Positions 15,551-24,095 of a stretch of 30,688 nt of DNA are shown piece by piece. The position numbers and the translations under genes are program-made. How positions within the stretch are numbered: the stretch's first letter is position 1; each line of letters opens with the position of its first letter. Below the pieces are notes generated by a model, which searched no databases, had not been told where the DNA came from, and saw only the letters and a program-made list of their open reading frames with translations. The stretch is from SHZI01 sp049290495 (GTDB lineage Bacteria > Pseudomonadota > Gammaproteobacteria > Steroidobacterales > GCA-2729495): assembly GCA_049290495.1 (NCBI GenBank), contig JBATNV010000241.1, positions 1 to 30,688 of the forward strand. Reading direction: 5' to 3'.

Positions 15551-16211
15551 CCACTGGCACTTGCCAGTGTTAACGCTGGTGCTTGGCATCTGCTCTGGCT
15601 GCGTCACCAGCCGCGTCGAAGGTCTGAAGAATGCCGCCACCGGCATCGCGGCCAATGAATCGGTGGTGGTCATTCCCGCCAGTTATCACAAGGGCAACCG
15701 TACCGAAGCAGACTTCCTTGAGTGCGTGGACGATAAGCTGGATGACGGGGCAAAGGCAGTCAACGTCTACCCGCGCGAAAAGTTCCTGGATGATCTCTTT
15801 CCCTGGCTGGAACCGCGCACCATGCCCCAGGAGATCAAGGATCTGCCAGAACTGCTGGCCCGCCCCGGCGTCAGTGAGCGCATCAGTGCCAGCGGCGTGC
15901 GTTATCTGGTCTGGGTCACTGGCAGCACAAAGAAGACTTCGAATGGTGGCGGTATGAGCTGCGCTGCCAGTCCAGCCGGCGGTGGCTGCTTCGGCCTGGT
16001 CTGGTGGGAAGACGACGGCGCCTACACTGCCAAGGTCTGGGATCTGAAGGCCGCAAGTTCTGCCGGCAAAGTGAGTACCGATGTGCACGGCAGCTCGATG
16101 ATGCCTGCGCTGATCCTGCCACTGCCATTCATTGCACGCACAGAGACTGCCGCCTGTAAGGAACTGGCCGGTGAACTGCGTAAATTTATTGTCCAGGAGG
16201 ATCTGTCCTGA
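15516..16211 (+). CDS. predicted lipoprotein of unknown function (second of a set)
   Basis: This 231-residue protein has an N-terminal hydrophobic segment (LPVLTLVLGICSGC) with a possible lipidation Cys at 29; the residue at -3 is Cys rather than the usual Leu. The mature part contains ASGVRYLVWVTGSTKK and a Gly/Cys-rich loop GGGMSCAASPAGGGCFGLVWW, then a beta-rich tail and a second hydrophobic stretch ALILPLPFIA. The two loop cysteines could form a disulfide in the periplasm. GGAG precedes the ATG, which lies inside the end of the previous gene. No family recognised with confidence. Confidence 0.75.
   Translation: MPAPTQTTRHISHWHLPVLTLVLGICSGCVTSRVEGLKNAATGIAANESVVVIPASYHKGNRTEADFLECVDDKLDDGAKAVNVYPREKFLDDLFPWLEPRTMPQEIKDLPELLARPGVSERISASGVRYLVWVTGSTKKTSNGGGMSCAASPAGGGCFGLVWWEDDGAYTAKVWDLKAASSAGKVSTDVHGSSMMPALILPLPFIARTETAACKELAGELRKFIVQEDLS
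16195..16200 (+). promoter_or_regulatory. strong ribosome-binding site before the metallopeptidase
   Basis: AGGAGG lies inside the end of the preceding lipoprotein gene. It is 7 bases from a CTG at 16208, which overlaps the stop TGA, but 19 bases from the first standard start, GTG at 16220. This makes the true start of the next gene uncertain. Confidence 0.55.
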
Positions 16212-16219
16212 TCCCTGCG

Positions 16220-17476
16220 GTGCTTGCCCGGCGCACACGTACCGGTCTCACTGCGGCCCTGCTCCTTCTTCTGGGCTGCTCGCCTGCTGCACTGGCCGCG
16301 CAAGCCGCTACGATCAACCTGCGTTACCAACTGCAGCTGGTCGCCGACACCGACAGCGCCGAGGCGCGCATCGTCCTCAGCCAGACCAACGATGCACTGC
16401 GTGAACTGCAATTTGCTGCTGACACAATGCTGGCCAAGGCCTCGGGTGACGGGCGCATCAGGCTCAGTGCCGGCAAGTTGATCTGGAATCCCCCGGCGCG
16501 CGGCGGTGAGCTCCGCTACCAGGTCCGGCTCACGCATCGCCGCTCGGCGCACGATGCGTCCAGCCACGATGCCTGGGTCGGCAGCAAGCTCGCGATATTC
16601 CGTGCTGAGAAGGCCTTTCCGATCAGCAGTTGGCGACTCAGGAAAGACAGCGCGTTGCACGGCGAACTGGCAATTAGCGCTCCCGAAGGCTGGTCAGTCG
16701 TGACGCCTTATCTGCCCAATTCAGCCGGAAAGATGCCGATCACGAATCCCGGCAAGCGCAGAGCGCGCCCGCTCGGCTGGGTTATCGCTGGCGACATCGG
16801 CACACGGCGCGACGTGATCGCTGGCACGGAGATCACCATCTCGGCACCACGCGGGATCCGCATGGAGCGGATCGCGATGCTGGGCCTGCTGCGCTGGACC
16901 CTGCCGCAACTGGTTCCCGCGCTCGGCAAGCTGCCTTCCTATGTGAATATTGTCGCTGCGAGCGAGCCCATGTGGCTTGGCGCACTCTCAGCGCCCAATT
17001 CCATTTTTGTGAACGCTCGCCGGCCGCTGATCAGCGAGAACGGGACCAGCACCATCGTGCATGAGATGGTGCATGTGCTGCTGGCAGATCTCAAAACACC
17101 TGCCGACCAGGACTGGATCGATGAGGGACTCGCGGAATACCTTGCACTCCGCGCACTGCTCGATTCCGGCACAATTTCACAGATACGTTATGTACAAACC
17201 ATCGGCAGCCTGCGGAAATGGGGCGCCAATGTGACAAGTCTGCGCACGACCTCTTCGACCGGCCCGGTCAGCGCGCGCGCCGTCACCGTCTTCCATGACC
17301 TCGATGCAGAATTGCGCCGTGCCACAGGCAACCGGAAAAACCTGGCCAGCCTGGTGCGCGAACTGATGTCCACGAGCGAGCTTGTAGAACTCGAAAGCCT
17401 GCGCAGCCGGACCCGGCAACTCACCGGACACACGCCCCGCTCACTTGCCCCCATGGCGGTACCCGGCTTCGACTGA
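16220..17476 (+). CDS. exported HExxH zinc metallopeptidase (gluzincin-like)
   Basis: This 418-residue protein has a signal peptide (TAALLLLLGCSPAALAAQA; cleavage after ALA or lipidation at Cys20 is possible). The N-terminal half is beta-rich. The active site is HEMVH at 281-285 (zinc ligands H281 and H285, catalytic E282), followed by WIDEGLAEY at 299-307, where E302 is the expected third zinc ligand, the gluzincin arrangement of M1/M61-like peptidases. PNSIFVNARRPL just before resembles the substrate-strand region. It follows the second lipoprotein by eight bases and belongs to the same unit. The start is given as GTG at 16220; an AGGAGG placed for a CTG at 16208 suggests a start four codons earlier. 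Its substrate is unknown. Confidence 0.8.
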   Translation: MLARRTRTGLTAALLLLLGCSPAALAAQAATINLRYQLQLVADTDSAEARIVLSQTNDALRELQFAADTMLAKASGDGRIRLSAGKLIWNPPARGGELRYQVRLTHRRSAHDASSHDAWVGSKLAIFRAEKAFPISSWRLRKDSALHGELAISAPEGWSVVTPYLPNSAGKMPITNPGKRRARPLGWVIAGDIGTRRDVIAGTEITISAPRGIRMERIAMLGLLRWTLPQLVPALGKLPSYVNIVAASEPMWLGALSAPNSIFVNARRPLISENGTSTIVHEMVHVLLADLKTPADQDWIDEGLAEYLALRALLDSGTISQIRYVQTIGSLRKWGANVTSLRTTSSTGPVSARAVTVFHDLDAELRRATGNRKNLASLVRELMSTSELVELESLRSRTRQLTGHTPRSLAPMAVPGFD

Positions 17477-17550
17477 GCCGCTTGTGCTGTGAGTCCGCAC
17501 ACAGACAGAAGTTGCCTCGCCGGCGACACTTATCTCTATCAGGCGAGGGC

Positions 17551-17865
17551 ATGCGCAACATACCAGCAACACTCCGGTCGTCATCTCCCAAAGGATCCCT
17601 GCGCCGTTTTTTCACGCGACGCCTGTGGCTCCCGGGGGTGCTGTATGCGGCCCTGCCCTTCCTGTATCTGCTGCTCGGCGCCGCCGCACTGGCCTCGGGT
17701 ATCTATATGCCCGATCCGGGCTGGATCATCGGCTACCTGCTGCTGATCAGTGCGGTCTGTCTGCATGCCGGCATCTGGTTCATGCTGCTGCGACGTCGTC
17801 GCCGGCACGCGCGTTTACGCCGGACGCGGGCGCAACGCACACCCGGAACGGCGATAACGAGATGA
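17551..17865 (+). CDS. small membrane protein of unknown function
   Basis: This 104-residue protein has a basic N-terminus, two hydrophobic segments (about 29-53, LWLPGVLYAALPFLYLLLGA onward, and 60-81, IGYLLLISAVCLHAGIWFML) and an Arg-rich tail (LRRRRRHARLRRTRAQR), so both ends should be cytoplasmic. The ATG at 17551 follows a purine-rich GGCGAGGG. No family recognised. It lies 74 bases after the metallopeptidase, same strand. Confidence 0.6.
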   Translation: MRNIPATLRSSSPKGSLRRFFTRRLWLPGVLYAALPFLYLLLGAAALASGIYMPDPGWIIGYLLLISAVCLHAGIWFMLLRRRRRHARLRRTRAQRTPGTAITR

Positions 17866-17909
17866 CCGACCGGGTTATGACAGATCGCGCATAAGTGTGA
17901 CAATGCGCC

Positions 17910-18194
17910 ATGCGCAAACTGCTCACGGGTTTCCTTCGCTGGCTGCTGCTGTTTACCGGACTCGGTGTCGCCGGCGCACTGCTGGTGCCCGTATTTGCCT
18001 ACGTTGCAGGCAAGCGCCTGATCGGCGCCTATGAGGGCAAGCTCGGTTTCATGGACTATGCCGACAGCATCTATACCGCCGCCGGCCGCGGCGAAGCGCT
18101 GGCCTGGCTGATCCTGCTGTCGCCAATGCTGGTCTGGCTGGTCTGGTACCTGATCCTGCGTCTCCAGCGCCGACTGTTAGCGGCCGATGGATGA
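17910..18194 (+). CDS. small membrane protein of unknown function
   Basis: This 94-residue protein has two hydrophobic helices, about residues 10-33 (WLLLFTGLGVAGALLVPVFA) and 64-84 (AWLILLSPMLVWLVWYLIL), joined by a polar loop containing YEGKLGFMDYADSIYTAAGRG. No family recognised. It follows the previous small membrane gene by 44 bases on the same strand and converges on another membrane gene after 11 bases. No clear ribosome-binding site is visible. Confidence 0.6.
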   Translation: MRKLLTGFLRWLLLFTGLGVAGALLVPVFAYVAGKRLIGAYEGKLGFMDYADSIYTAAGRGEALAWLILLSPMLVWLVWYLILRLQRRLLAADG

Positions 18195-18205
18195 GTACTC
18201 CGCCT

Positions 18206-18493
18206 TCAGGCTGGCCAGTAATAGAAGCCGATGCCGGTCAGGACGAGACACATGGCCGTGATCGGCCACCAGCGCCACGGCGCAGCACGCAGTGATCCCA
18301 GGAAAGCGAGACCAGCAACGACTGCCGCCAGGCTAAACATCACGACGGCTCGCCACAGTTCCGGGATTTCCAGCACGTAGCGTGAATCCTCGCCAGTGCG
18401 CAGGCCGAATACCAGCAGTACAGTTGCCAGACTGACAGCCACGGAAAAGACGCTGCCGAACACTATGCCCAGAATGATGGTCAAAGGTTGCAT
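18206..18493 (-). CDS. small three-helix membrane protein of unknown function
   Basis: This 95-residue protein begins MQPLTIILGIVFGSVFSVAVS and has three hydrophobic segments, at about 4-30, 48-67 and 75-93, with a short polar loop TGEDSRYVLEIPELWR after the first. No family recognised. It is transcribed away from the prc gene and towards the small membrane gene at 17910. Confidence 0.6.
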   Translation of the reverse strand: MQPLTIILGIVFGSVFSVAVSLATVLLVFGLRTGEDSRYVLEIPELWRAVVMFSLAAVVAGLAFLGSLRAAPWRWWPITAMCLVLTGIGFYYWPA

Positions 18494-18626
18494 GAATAAC
18501 CCACTTGAATTGCGCCAATCGCCAGTTTCCCGGCCATTCGCTTGCCTCGCACACGGTGCAAGTCTAGCCTAGCGGGGCTGATTACCCCTTATCACTCAAC
18601 GAGATCACCCTGCAAAGTCGCCACGC
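18494..18626. promoter_or_regulatory. divergent promoter region upstream of prc
   Basis: These 133 bases separate a small membrane gene and prc, which diverge. A short inverted repeat, CTTGC (18541-18545) and GCAAG (18558-18562), is present, with GCAC/GTGC inside it. No confident -35/-10 pair. Confidence 0.35.
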
Positions 18627-20747
18627 ATGAAAAACAGCTGGAAATATGCCCTCGTCACCTGCCTCGCAGCACTACTGGGGCCGGCCGTCCCGGGTATGGC
18701 GAAGCCCGAGCTTCCGCCAGGTCCTGCGGTACTCGACACGACACCGCGTGAGCGACAGGTGGCGCGTATGGTCACGCGCTTTGTGGAGAGAGCTCACTAT
18801 GCAAAGCTGCCGCTCGACGACGCCCTGTCCGAGGCGACGCTGAAAACCTATATCGATACGCTCGACGGCAACCGTCACTACTTTCTGCAATCGGACATTG
18901 CCTATTTTGCCCGCTACCGGAATACGCTGGACGACTCTCTGCGTTCCGGTGACATGGACCCGGTCTTCGATATATTCCGGCTGTACCGGTTGCGCACCCA
19001 GCAAAACCTCAACTACGCCTTAAGCGTGCTGGATCATGAGCCGGACTTCAGCGTGGACGAAGACTACGTCTTCGATCGTAAAGACCTGCCATGGATTTCC
19101 ACGCCTGCCCAAATGCAGGATCTCTGGCGCCGGCGCGTAAAAAACGATGCGCTCGGCCTCATGCTCGCAGACAAAACCTGGAAGGAAACCGCCGAGGTGC
19201 TGCGCAAGCGCTACACGCGGGTACTCGATCGCGTCAACAAGCTCGACAGCGATGATGTCTTCGAGACCTTCATGAATGCCTTTGCCATGACGCTCGACCC
19301 ACACTCCAACTATCTGTCGCCGCGTCAGTCAGAGGAATACAAGATCCAGATGAGCCTTTCCTATGAAGGAATCGGTGCATCCCTGCAACTCGATGATGAG
19401 TTCGTACAGGTCATGAATGTCATACCCGGCGGCCCGGCAGCCGCAGATGGCCGCCTCAAGGCAAATGACCGTATCACCGCGGTCGGCCAGCAAGACAGCA
19501 AGGAGATGGTCGATGTCGTGGGCTGGGAGCTCGACGATGTCGTGCAGAAAATCCGTGGCCCACGCGGCAGCAAGGTTCGTTTGCAAATCCTGCCGGGCGG
19601 CGCAGCACCCGGCGCGACCGAATATGTCCTCGAACTGAGCCGCGACAAGATCAAGCTGGAGGAACAGGCAGCCAAGAAGCAGGTAATCAAGGTTGATCGT
19701 GACGGCGAACCGGTCAACGTCGGCGTAATCACCGTACCCAGTTTCTATCAGGATTTTGAAGCACGCAATCGTGGCGACAAGGACTACGTGAGCACCACGC
19801 GCGACGTCCGGCGCCTGATTGGTGAGCTGCGCAAGGACAAGATTGTCAGCCTCGTGCTTGACCTGCGCGGAAACGGTGGCGGCCATCTAACTGAAGCCAC
19901 GGCACTGACCGGTCTGTTCATCAACCAGGGGCCGGTGGTCCAGTTGCGCGATACCAACGGTCGTATCGAGGTCCTGGATGATCCGGAACCCACCGTCGCC
20001 TACAACGGTCCGCTCGTGGTGCTGGTCGACCGGTTCAGTGCCTCGGCCTCCGAGATCTTTGCCGCCGCCATCCAGGACTATAGACGCGGAATCGTCATCG
20101 GCCAGCAGACCTTTGGTAAAGGCACCGTGCAGAATCTCTACGAACTGGACCAGTATTCACACAGCAGATCAGATCGCGGGCTCGGTCAACTGACGTTGAC
20201 CATCGGCAAGTTCTACCGCGTGAACGGTGGCAGCACGCAGCATCGCGGCGTCATGCCGGATATCACCCTGCCCTCGGCAATCGATGCGGCGACCATCGGT
20301 GAAAGCAGCCGCGATCGTGCGTTGCCATGGGACCAGATCGCCGCAACGCGCTTCCAGACCAGTCAACCGCTGGATGCAGCGATCCTCGAACTCACCCGCT
20401 ATGAAAATACGCAGCTCGCCGGCGACCCGGATATGCGGCACCTGGAGGCAAGCATCAAGGAATTCGATCAGCTGCGTTCGCGTAAACAGATCTCGCTGAA
20501 TCTGGCGGTACGGAAGAAGGAGCGCGAAAGCGAGCAACGCGCGCAGCTGGATCGTGAAAATACCCGTCGTTCGGCTCAGGGCCTGCCATCGATTAAATCA
20601 CTTGACGAACTCAAGCCTGACGAGCAGCCGGATGTACTGTTGCAGACTACGGCGCGCGTAGCGTCTGAGTACTCACGGATCAGCAGCGCCAACCAGGGCC
20701 TGCTGACCCAGTCCGCACCGGCAGCCACAACGCCTCAGGCACCCTAG
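18627..20747 (+). CDS. prc: tail-specific (carboxy-terminal processing) protease Prc
   Basis: This 706-residue S41 peptidase cleaves proteins from their C-terminal end in the periplasm, including cell-wall enzymes and ssrA-tagged proteins in E. coli. A signal peptide (about 1-25) is followed by an N-terminal helical domain. A PDZ domain starts at EGIGASLQL (about 247) and runs through VMNVIPGGPAAADGRLKAND to about 335. The catalytic core shows DLRGNGGGHLTEA, then VDRFSASASEIFAAAIQDY with the serine at 473, and TFGKGTVQNL with lysine 498; the 25-residue spacing equals that of the E. coli Ser-Lys dyad. The C-terminal region fits the DUF3340-type domain of Prc. Its stop shares the palindrome CTAG (20744-20747) with the converging coiled-coil gene. 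Confidence 0.93.
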   Translation: MKNSWKYALVTCLAALLGPAVPGMAKPELPPGPAVLDTTPRERQVARMVTRFVERAHYAKLPLDDALSEATLKTYIDTLDGNRHYFLQSDIAYFARYRNTLDDSLRSGDMDPVFDIFRLYRLRTQQNLNYALSVLDHEPDFSVDEDYVFDRKDLPWISTPAQMQDLWRRRVKNDALGLMLADKTWKETAEVLRKRYTRVLDRVNKLDSDDVFETFMNAFAMTLDPHSNYLSPRQSEEYKIQMSLSYEGIGASLQLDDEFVQVMNVIPGGPAAADGRLKANDRITAVGQQDSKEMVDVVGWELDDVVQKIRGPRGSKVRLQILPGGAAPGATEYVLELSRDKIKLEEQAAKKQVIKVDRDGEPVNVGVITVPSFYQDFEARNRGDKDYVSTTRDVRRLIGELRKDKIVSLVLDLRGNGGGHLTEATALTGLFINQGPVVQLRDTNGRIEVLDDPEPTVAYNGPLVVLVDRFSASASEIFAAAIQDYRRGIVIGQQTFGKGTVQNLYELDQYSHSRSDRGLGQLTLTIGKFYRVNGGSTQHRGVMPDITLPSAIDAATIGESSRDRALPWDQIAATRFQTSQPLDAAILELTRYENTQLAGDPDMRHLEASIKEFDQLRSRKQISLNLAVRKKERESEQRAQLDRENTRRSAQGLPSIKSLDELKPDEQPDVLLQTTARVASEYSRISSANQGLLTQSAPAATTPQAP

Positions 20748-21832
20748 TTGAGGAGTATCGAATAGATCTCCCAATACTCCTCGCCGAGTACGTTGACTGA
20801 GAGCCTGCGATCGCTGACTGGCGCAGGACTGTCACCCGCAGTGAGCTGCGATGGAATCTCGGCGCAAGAGGCGGCGATGGGTACTGTATCGGCATCGCGC
20901 AGATACTCAGCCTGTCGTCGCAAGTACTCTGCGCGCGCCCGCACCAGTAGTGGCAGATCGTCGAGATCATCCAGCTGCTGTAGCACTTTTGCCACCTGCT
21001 GGCCCGTCTGGTGACAGGCCCGCAAATCGCCGTAACGCACGTCATTGACCTGCCGCAGCGATGCATCGCGCGCCATCTGGGCGACATTAGCAGGTGACAG
21101 CTGGACGACCAATTCCTGTGCCAGCGCGATGACAGAGAGGTTTACCACCCGCTTGCTGTCAGCGCCGATAGTGGAGGCCGGGGTCACGGACTCCTTGAGC
21201 TTCTCGTGTCGGGCTTTCTCATAGCGGTCGATCTGTGACTGCACGCCGGCCAGCGCAGACTCGAGCACCGACTGGGCATGCTCACAACGACGGCGGGCCA
21301 GGAGCTTCCAGAAACTGGTCAGTTTTGCCTGCTCCAGGCGTACGCCATGCAGCTCGGCTTCGATTGAAACACGACGTTCAATCAATGGCACCAGCCGGTG
21401 TTCGATAGATGCCAGTGCAATCTTGCGGTGCTCCTCAAACCGTGCGGTCTCCCGTCGCAATTCCGCATCCTGCTGACGCGCCCCAAGCTCTCGCGCCAGG
21501 CGGGCCAGACGCCGCCGACAGTACTGCCAGACGCCACGCAGCTGGAAAAAGACGGCCGCATTGGCCGCACGTTCCGGATCAGCCAGCAAGCCTTCGAGCT
21601 GTTCGAGGCGCTGTTGCCACCGGAGCGTGGAACCTTCCTGCTGGCGAAGCTGATCGGCAAGGCTGGTCCGGTCACGTTGCAAGCGCGCGAATTCGCGCTT
21701 CAGCTCGGCGCGGTTCCAGAACAGCTCCAGGAGCCGCTCGTCTTCAGCGGGCTTTCGGCGGAAAAGCAGTTGCTGGGCAATGGATGCCATTCGATGCTGC
21801 AGACCTGAAGATCCACGCTCGAAATTAACCAT
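20744..21832 (-). CDS. coiled-coil protein of unknown function
   Basis: This 362-residue protein is dominated by charged heptad-like helices, for example RAELKREFARLQRDRTSLAD, LRRETARFEEHRKIALASIE and RVSIEAELHGVRLEQAKL, so a long coiled coil from about 25 to 215 is expected. A less regular C-terminal part follows (VVNLSVIALAQELVVQLSP, LPLLVRARAEYLRRQAEYLR) and the end is hydrophobic (EEYWEIYSILLN). No signal peptide and no family recognised. The start may be ATG 21832 or ATG 21790 (MASIAQQLLF). It follows the DUF1249 gene by 37 bases on the same strand and converges on prc, with stop codons overlapping. Confidence 0.65.
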   Translation of the reverse strand: MVNFERGSSGLQHRMASIAQQLLFRRKPAEDERLLELFWNRAELKREFARLQRDRTSLADQLRQQEGSTLRWQQRLEQLEGLLADPERAANAAVFFQLRGVWQYCRRRLARLARELGARQQDAELRRETARFEEHRKIALASIEHRLVPLIERRVSIEAELHGVRLEQAKLTSFWKLLARRRCEHAQSVLESALAGVQSQIDRYEKARHEKLKESVTPASTIGADSKRVVNLSVIALAQELVVQLSPANVAQMARDASLRQVNDVRYGDLRACHQTGQQVAKVLQQLDDLDDLPLLVRARAEYLRRQAEYLRDADTVPIAASCAEIPSQLTAGDSPAPVSDRRLSVNVLGEEYWEIYSILLN

Positions 21833-21869
21833 GTTCGCGGCTAGCGGCGGTGAAGCAATCGACAGTTTT

Positions 21870-22352
21870 TCAAGCCGGGACGAGCGGTGATGGCCGGAAC
21901 CGGTGCCCCATGTCGTACAGGTAATCGAGCCATTTTCCAAGCATGATGTTCTTCGACCAGCGCCGGTCGAGTTCACCTCTGCTGTCCTTCATCAGCTGGC
22001 GCAAGGTTTCGTGTCGCGGAGCATTGATCCAGCCCAGCACTTCAACCATGCGCGCGTCGAGGTAAACGCGCAGGCGCAGATCCGGATCGGCCACGTAACC
22101 CTCCGGATCATCAAAGCGGTAACTGAGGCGCAGATCGAGCGTATAACGGGTTACGGCGTCAATCGTGAGGTGCAAATCGAGATCATGAGCCGATGCAGAA
22201 ACGGCTGTGTATGCAGCGGCGGGCTGATCAGGGGGCATCACGGGAGCGAGTCCGGCCAGCTTGATGAAGTTGCCTTCATACAAGGCCATCAGTGCGCCGA
22301 GACTGCGTGGCGCAACAATGCATTGTGGAACGATGTAGCTGTCTGTAATCAC
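21870..22352 (-). CDS. DUF1249 (YqiB-like) protein
   Basis: This protein of about 160 residues matches the DUF1249 pattern of YqiB: LMALYEGNFIKLAGL near the N-terminus, a beta-rich middle (YTLDLRLSYRFDD, LRLRVYLDARMVEVLGW) and the terminal KWLDYLYDMGHRF. In enterobacteria yqiB sits beside nudF and cpdA; its function is unknown. The start is uncertain. I use GTG at 22352; a TATAGT box 7 bases upstream would make the mRNA leaderless. A TTG at 22424 would give 184 residues but would overlap the start of the diverging phosphoglucomutase gene. Confidence 0.8.
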   Translation of the reverse strand: MITDSYIVPQCIVAPRSLGALMALYEGNFIKLAGLAPVMPPDQPAAAYTAVSASAHDLDLHLTIDAVTRYTLDLRLSYRFDDPEGYVADPDLRLRVYLDARMVEVLGWINAPRHETLRQLMKDSRGELDRRWSKNIMLGKWLDYLYDMGHRFRPSPLVPA

Positions 22353-22423
22353 ACTTTGACTATAGCACGGTGGTTCATGCACACTTTTTTCGAAGCACGC
22401 CTTCAACAGTAACGCAAAATTCA

Positions 22424-24079
22424 ATGGGGTCTGTGACCGTGTCGACGCTTGACATCACTCATATCAGCTGCTCACCATTTCAGGATCAGCGGCCCGGCAC
22501 CGCAGGCCTGCGCAAGAAGGTCAGCGTATTCAGTCAGCCGCACTATCTTGAATGTTTCGTGCAGGCCATCTTCAATACGCTGGGGTTGCCGGACGGTGCG
22601 CGCCTGGTGATCGGCGGTGACGGCAGATACCACAACATTGAGGCGATACAGACGATCATTTGCATCGCTGCTGCGAATGGCATTCGTGACGTGATCGTCG
22701 GACAGAACGGTCTGCTGTCGACTCCAGCGGCATCCCTTGTGATCCGTGAGTACGCAGCGGCAGCCGGGTTCATCCTCACCGCCAGCCACAACCCCGGTGG
22801 ACCGGATGGTGACTTTGGCCTGAAATTCAACACACCGACCGGCGGTCAGGCGACTGAACAAGTGACCGAGGCCGTATTCAGGGCCAGCCAGCAACTGGAC
22901 GGTTACCGGATCGCCAGTCTGCCGGCCGTGGATCTGAAGCAGATCGGCACGACAAATCTCGGCGCTGTGCGTATTGAGGTTATCGATTCGACTGCCGCCT
23001 ATGCCGCGCTGATGCAGACGTTGTTTGATTTCGAGACGATCCGCAACTGGCTCAAAGCCGGGCATCGGATCCGCTTCGATGCCATGCACGGTGTCACCGG
23101 GCCCTATGCGCGCAGGATCTTCGTTGACTTGCTCGGCTGCCCGCACGACAGCGTATTGCATGGTGAACCCCTGCCCGACTTTGGCGGACTGCATCCGGAT
23201 CCTAATCCGATCGATGCCGCCGAGCTGGTCGCAGAGTCCCTGAGACCAGACTCGCCTGACTTGCTGGCGGCTTCAGACGGCGATGGCGACCGGAACATGA
23301 TTCTCGGTCCGGACTTCTTTTTATCACCGGGCGACAGCGTGGCCATGATGCTTGCATCTTTACAGCTGTTACCGGGTTACCGGAGTGGCGTACCCGGCGC
23401 CGCACGCTCGATGCCGACCAGCCGCGCGCTTGATGTGGTCGCAGCAGAACTCGGTATCCCCTGTTACGAGACGCCCACTGGCTGGCGATTTTTTTGCAAT
23501 CTGCTCGAGGCCGGACTGATCGGGCTCTGCGGCGAGGAGAGTTTTGGCACCAGTTCCGCGCATGTCCGCGAAAAAGATGGCCTGTGGTCCGTGCTGCTCT
23601 GGATCAACCTGCTGGCCGTACAAAACCGCAGCCTGAAGGAAATTGCCAATGAACACTGGCGGCGCTATGGCAGGCACCACTATCAGCGCCAGGATTACTT
23701 CACAGCCGATACCGCACGCGCAAACGAGCTGATCACAGCGCTGCGCGCCACGCTACCAGGCCTGTCCGGCAAGCAGATCGGCGGCGCAACGATAGAAATC
23801 GCCGACGATTTTCATTACCGCGATCCGGTCGACGGCAGCGAATCCGCGCATCAGGGCATTCGGCTGGTATTCAGTGACGGTGCAAGAATTGTCTACCGAC
23901 TATCCGGTACCGGCACATCCGGCGCAACGCTGCGCGTCTATCTGGAGCGGCATGTTTGCGACCAGGCCAGAATCGACCAGGCGTCGGGAGAAGTCCTGGA
24001 ACCACTGGGGCAGCTCGCCGCACAACTGGCGCGCATTCATCATTTCATCGGACTGGAAGCGCCGACCGGGAAGATCTGA
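22424..24079 (+). CDS. pgm: phosphoglucomutase (alpha-D-glucose phosphate specific)
   Basis: This 551-residue enzyme interconverts glucose-1-phosphate and glucose-6-phosphate, linking glycolysis/gluconeogenesis to nucleotide-sugar and glycogen synthesis. It shows the N-terminal DQRPGTAGLRKKV, the phosphoserine loop TASHNPGG with Ser121, the Mg2+ loop DGDGDRN with Asp285, Asp287 and Asp289, the sugar-binding GEESFGTSSAHVREKDG and the phosphate loop YRLSGTGTSG near the end. The length and order fit the eukaryote-like Pgm family (about 545-560 residues). The ATG at 22424 precedes all motifs; an ORF extension to 22370 has no ribosome-binding site. It diverges from DUF1249 and lies 16 bases from the converging ppsR. 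Confidence 0.92.
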   Translation: MGSVTVSTLDITHISCSPFQDQRPGTAGLRKKVSVFSQPHYLECFVQAIFNTLGLPDGARLVIGGDGRYHNIEAIQTIICIAAANGIRDVIVGQNGLLSTPAASLVIREYAAAAGFILTASHNPGGPDGDFGLKFNTPTGGQATEQVTEAVFRASQQLDGYRIASLPAVDLKQIGTTNLGAVRIEVIDSTAAYAALMQTLFDFETIRNWLKAGHRIRFDAMHGVTGPYARRIFVDLLGCPHDSVLHGEPLPDFGGLHPDPNPIDAAELVAESLRPDSPDLLAASDGDGDRNMILGPDFFLSPGDSVAMMLASLQLLPGYRSGVPGAARSMPTSRALDVVAAELGIPCYETPTGWRFFCNLLEAGLIGLCGEESFGTSSAHVREKDGLWSVLLWINLLAVQNRSLKEIANEHWRRYGRHHYQRQDYFTADTARANELITALRATLPGLSGKQIGGATIEIADDFHYRDPVDGSESAHQGIRLVFSDGARIVYRLSGTGTSGATLRVYLERHVCDQARIDQASGEVLEPLGQLAAQLARIHHFIGLEAPTGKI

Positions 24080-24095
24080 ATTAGCGCTGCCAGCA

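Noticed and set aside
22370..22423. Earlier start for phosphoglucomutase
   Set aside because: It would overlap the 5' region of the diverging DUF1249 gene, and family motifs begin after the ATG at 22424.
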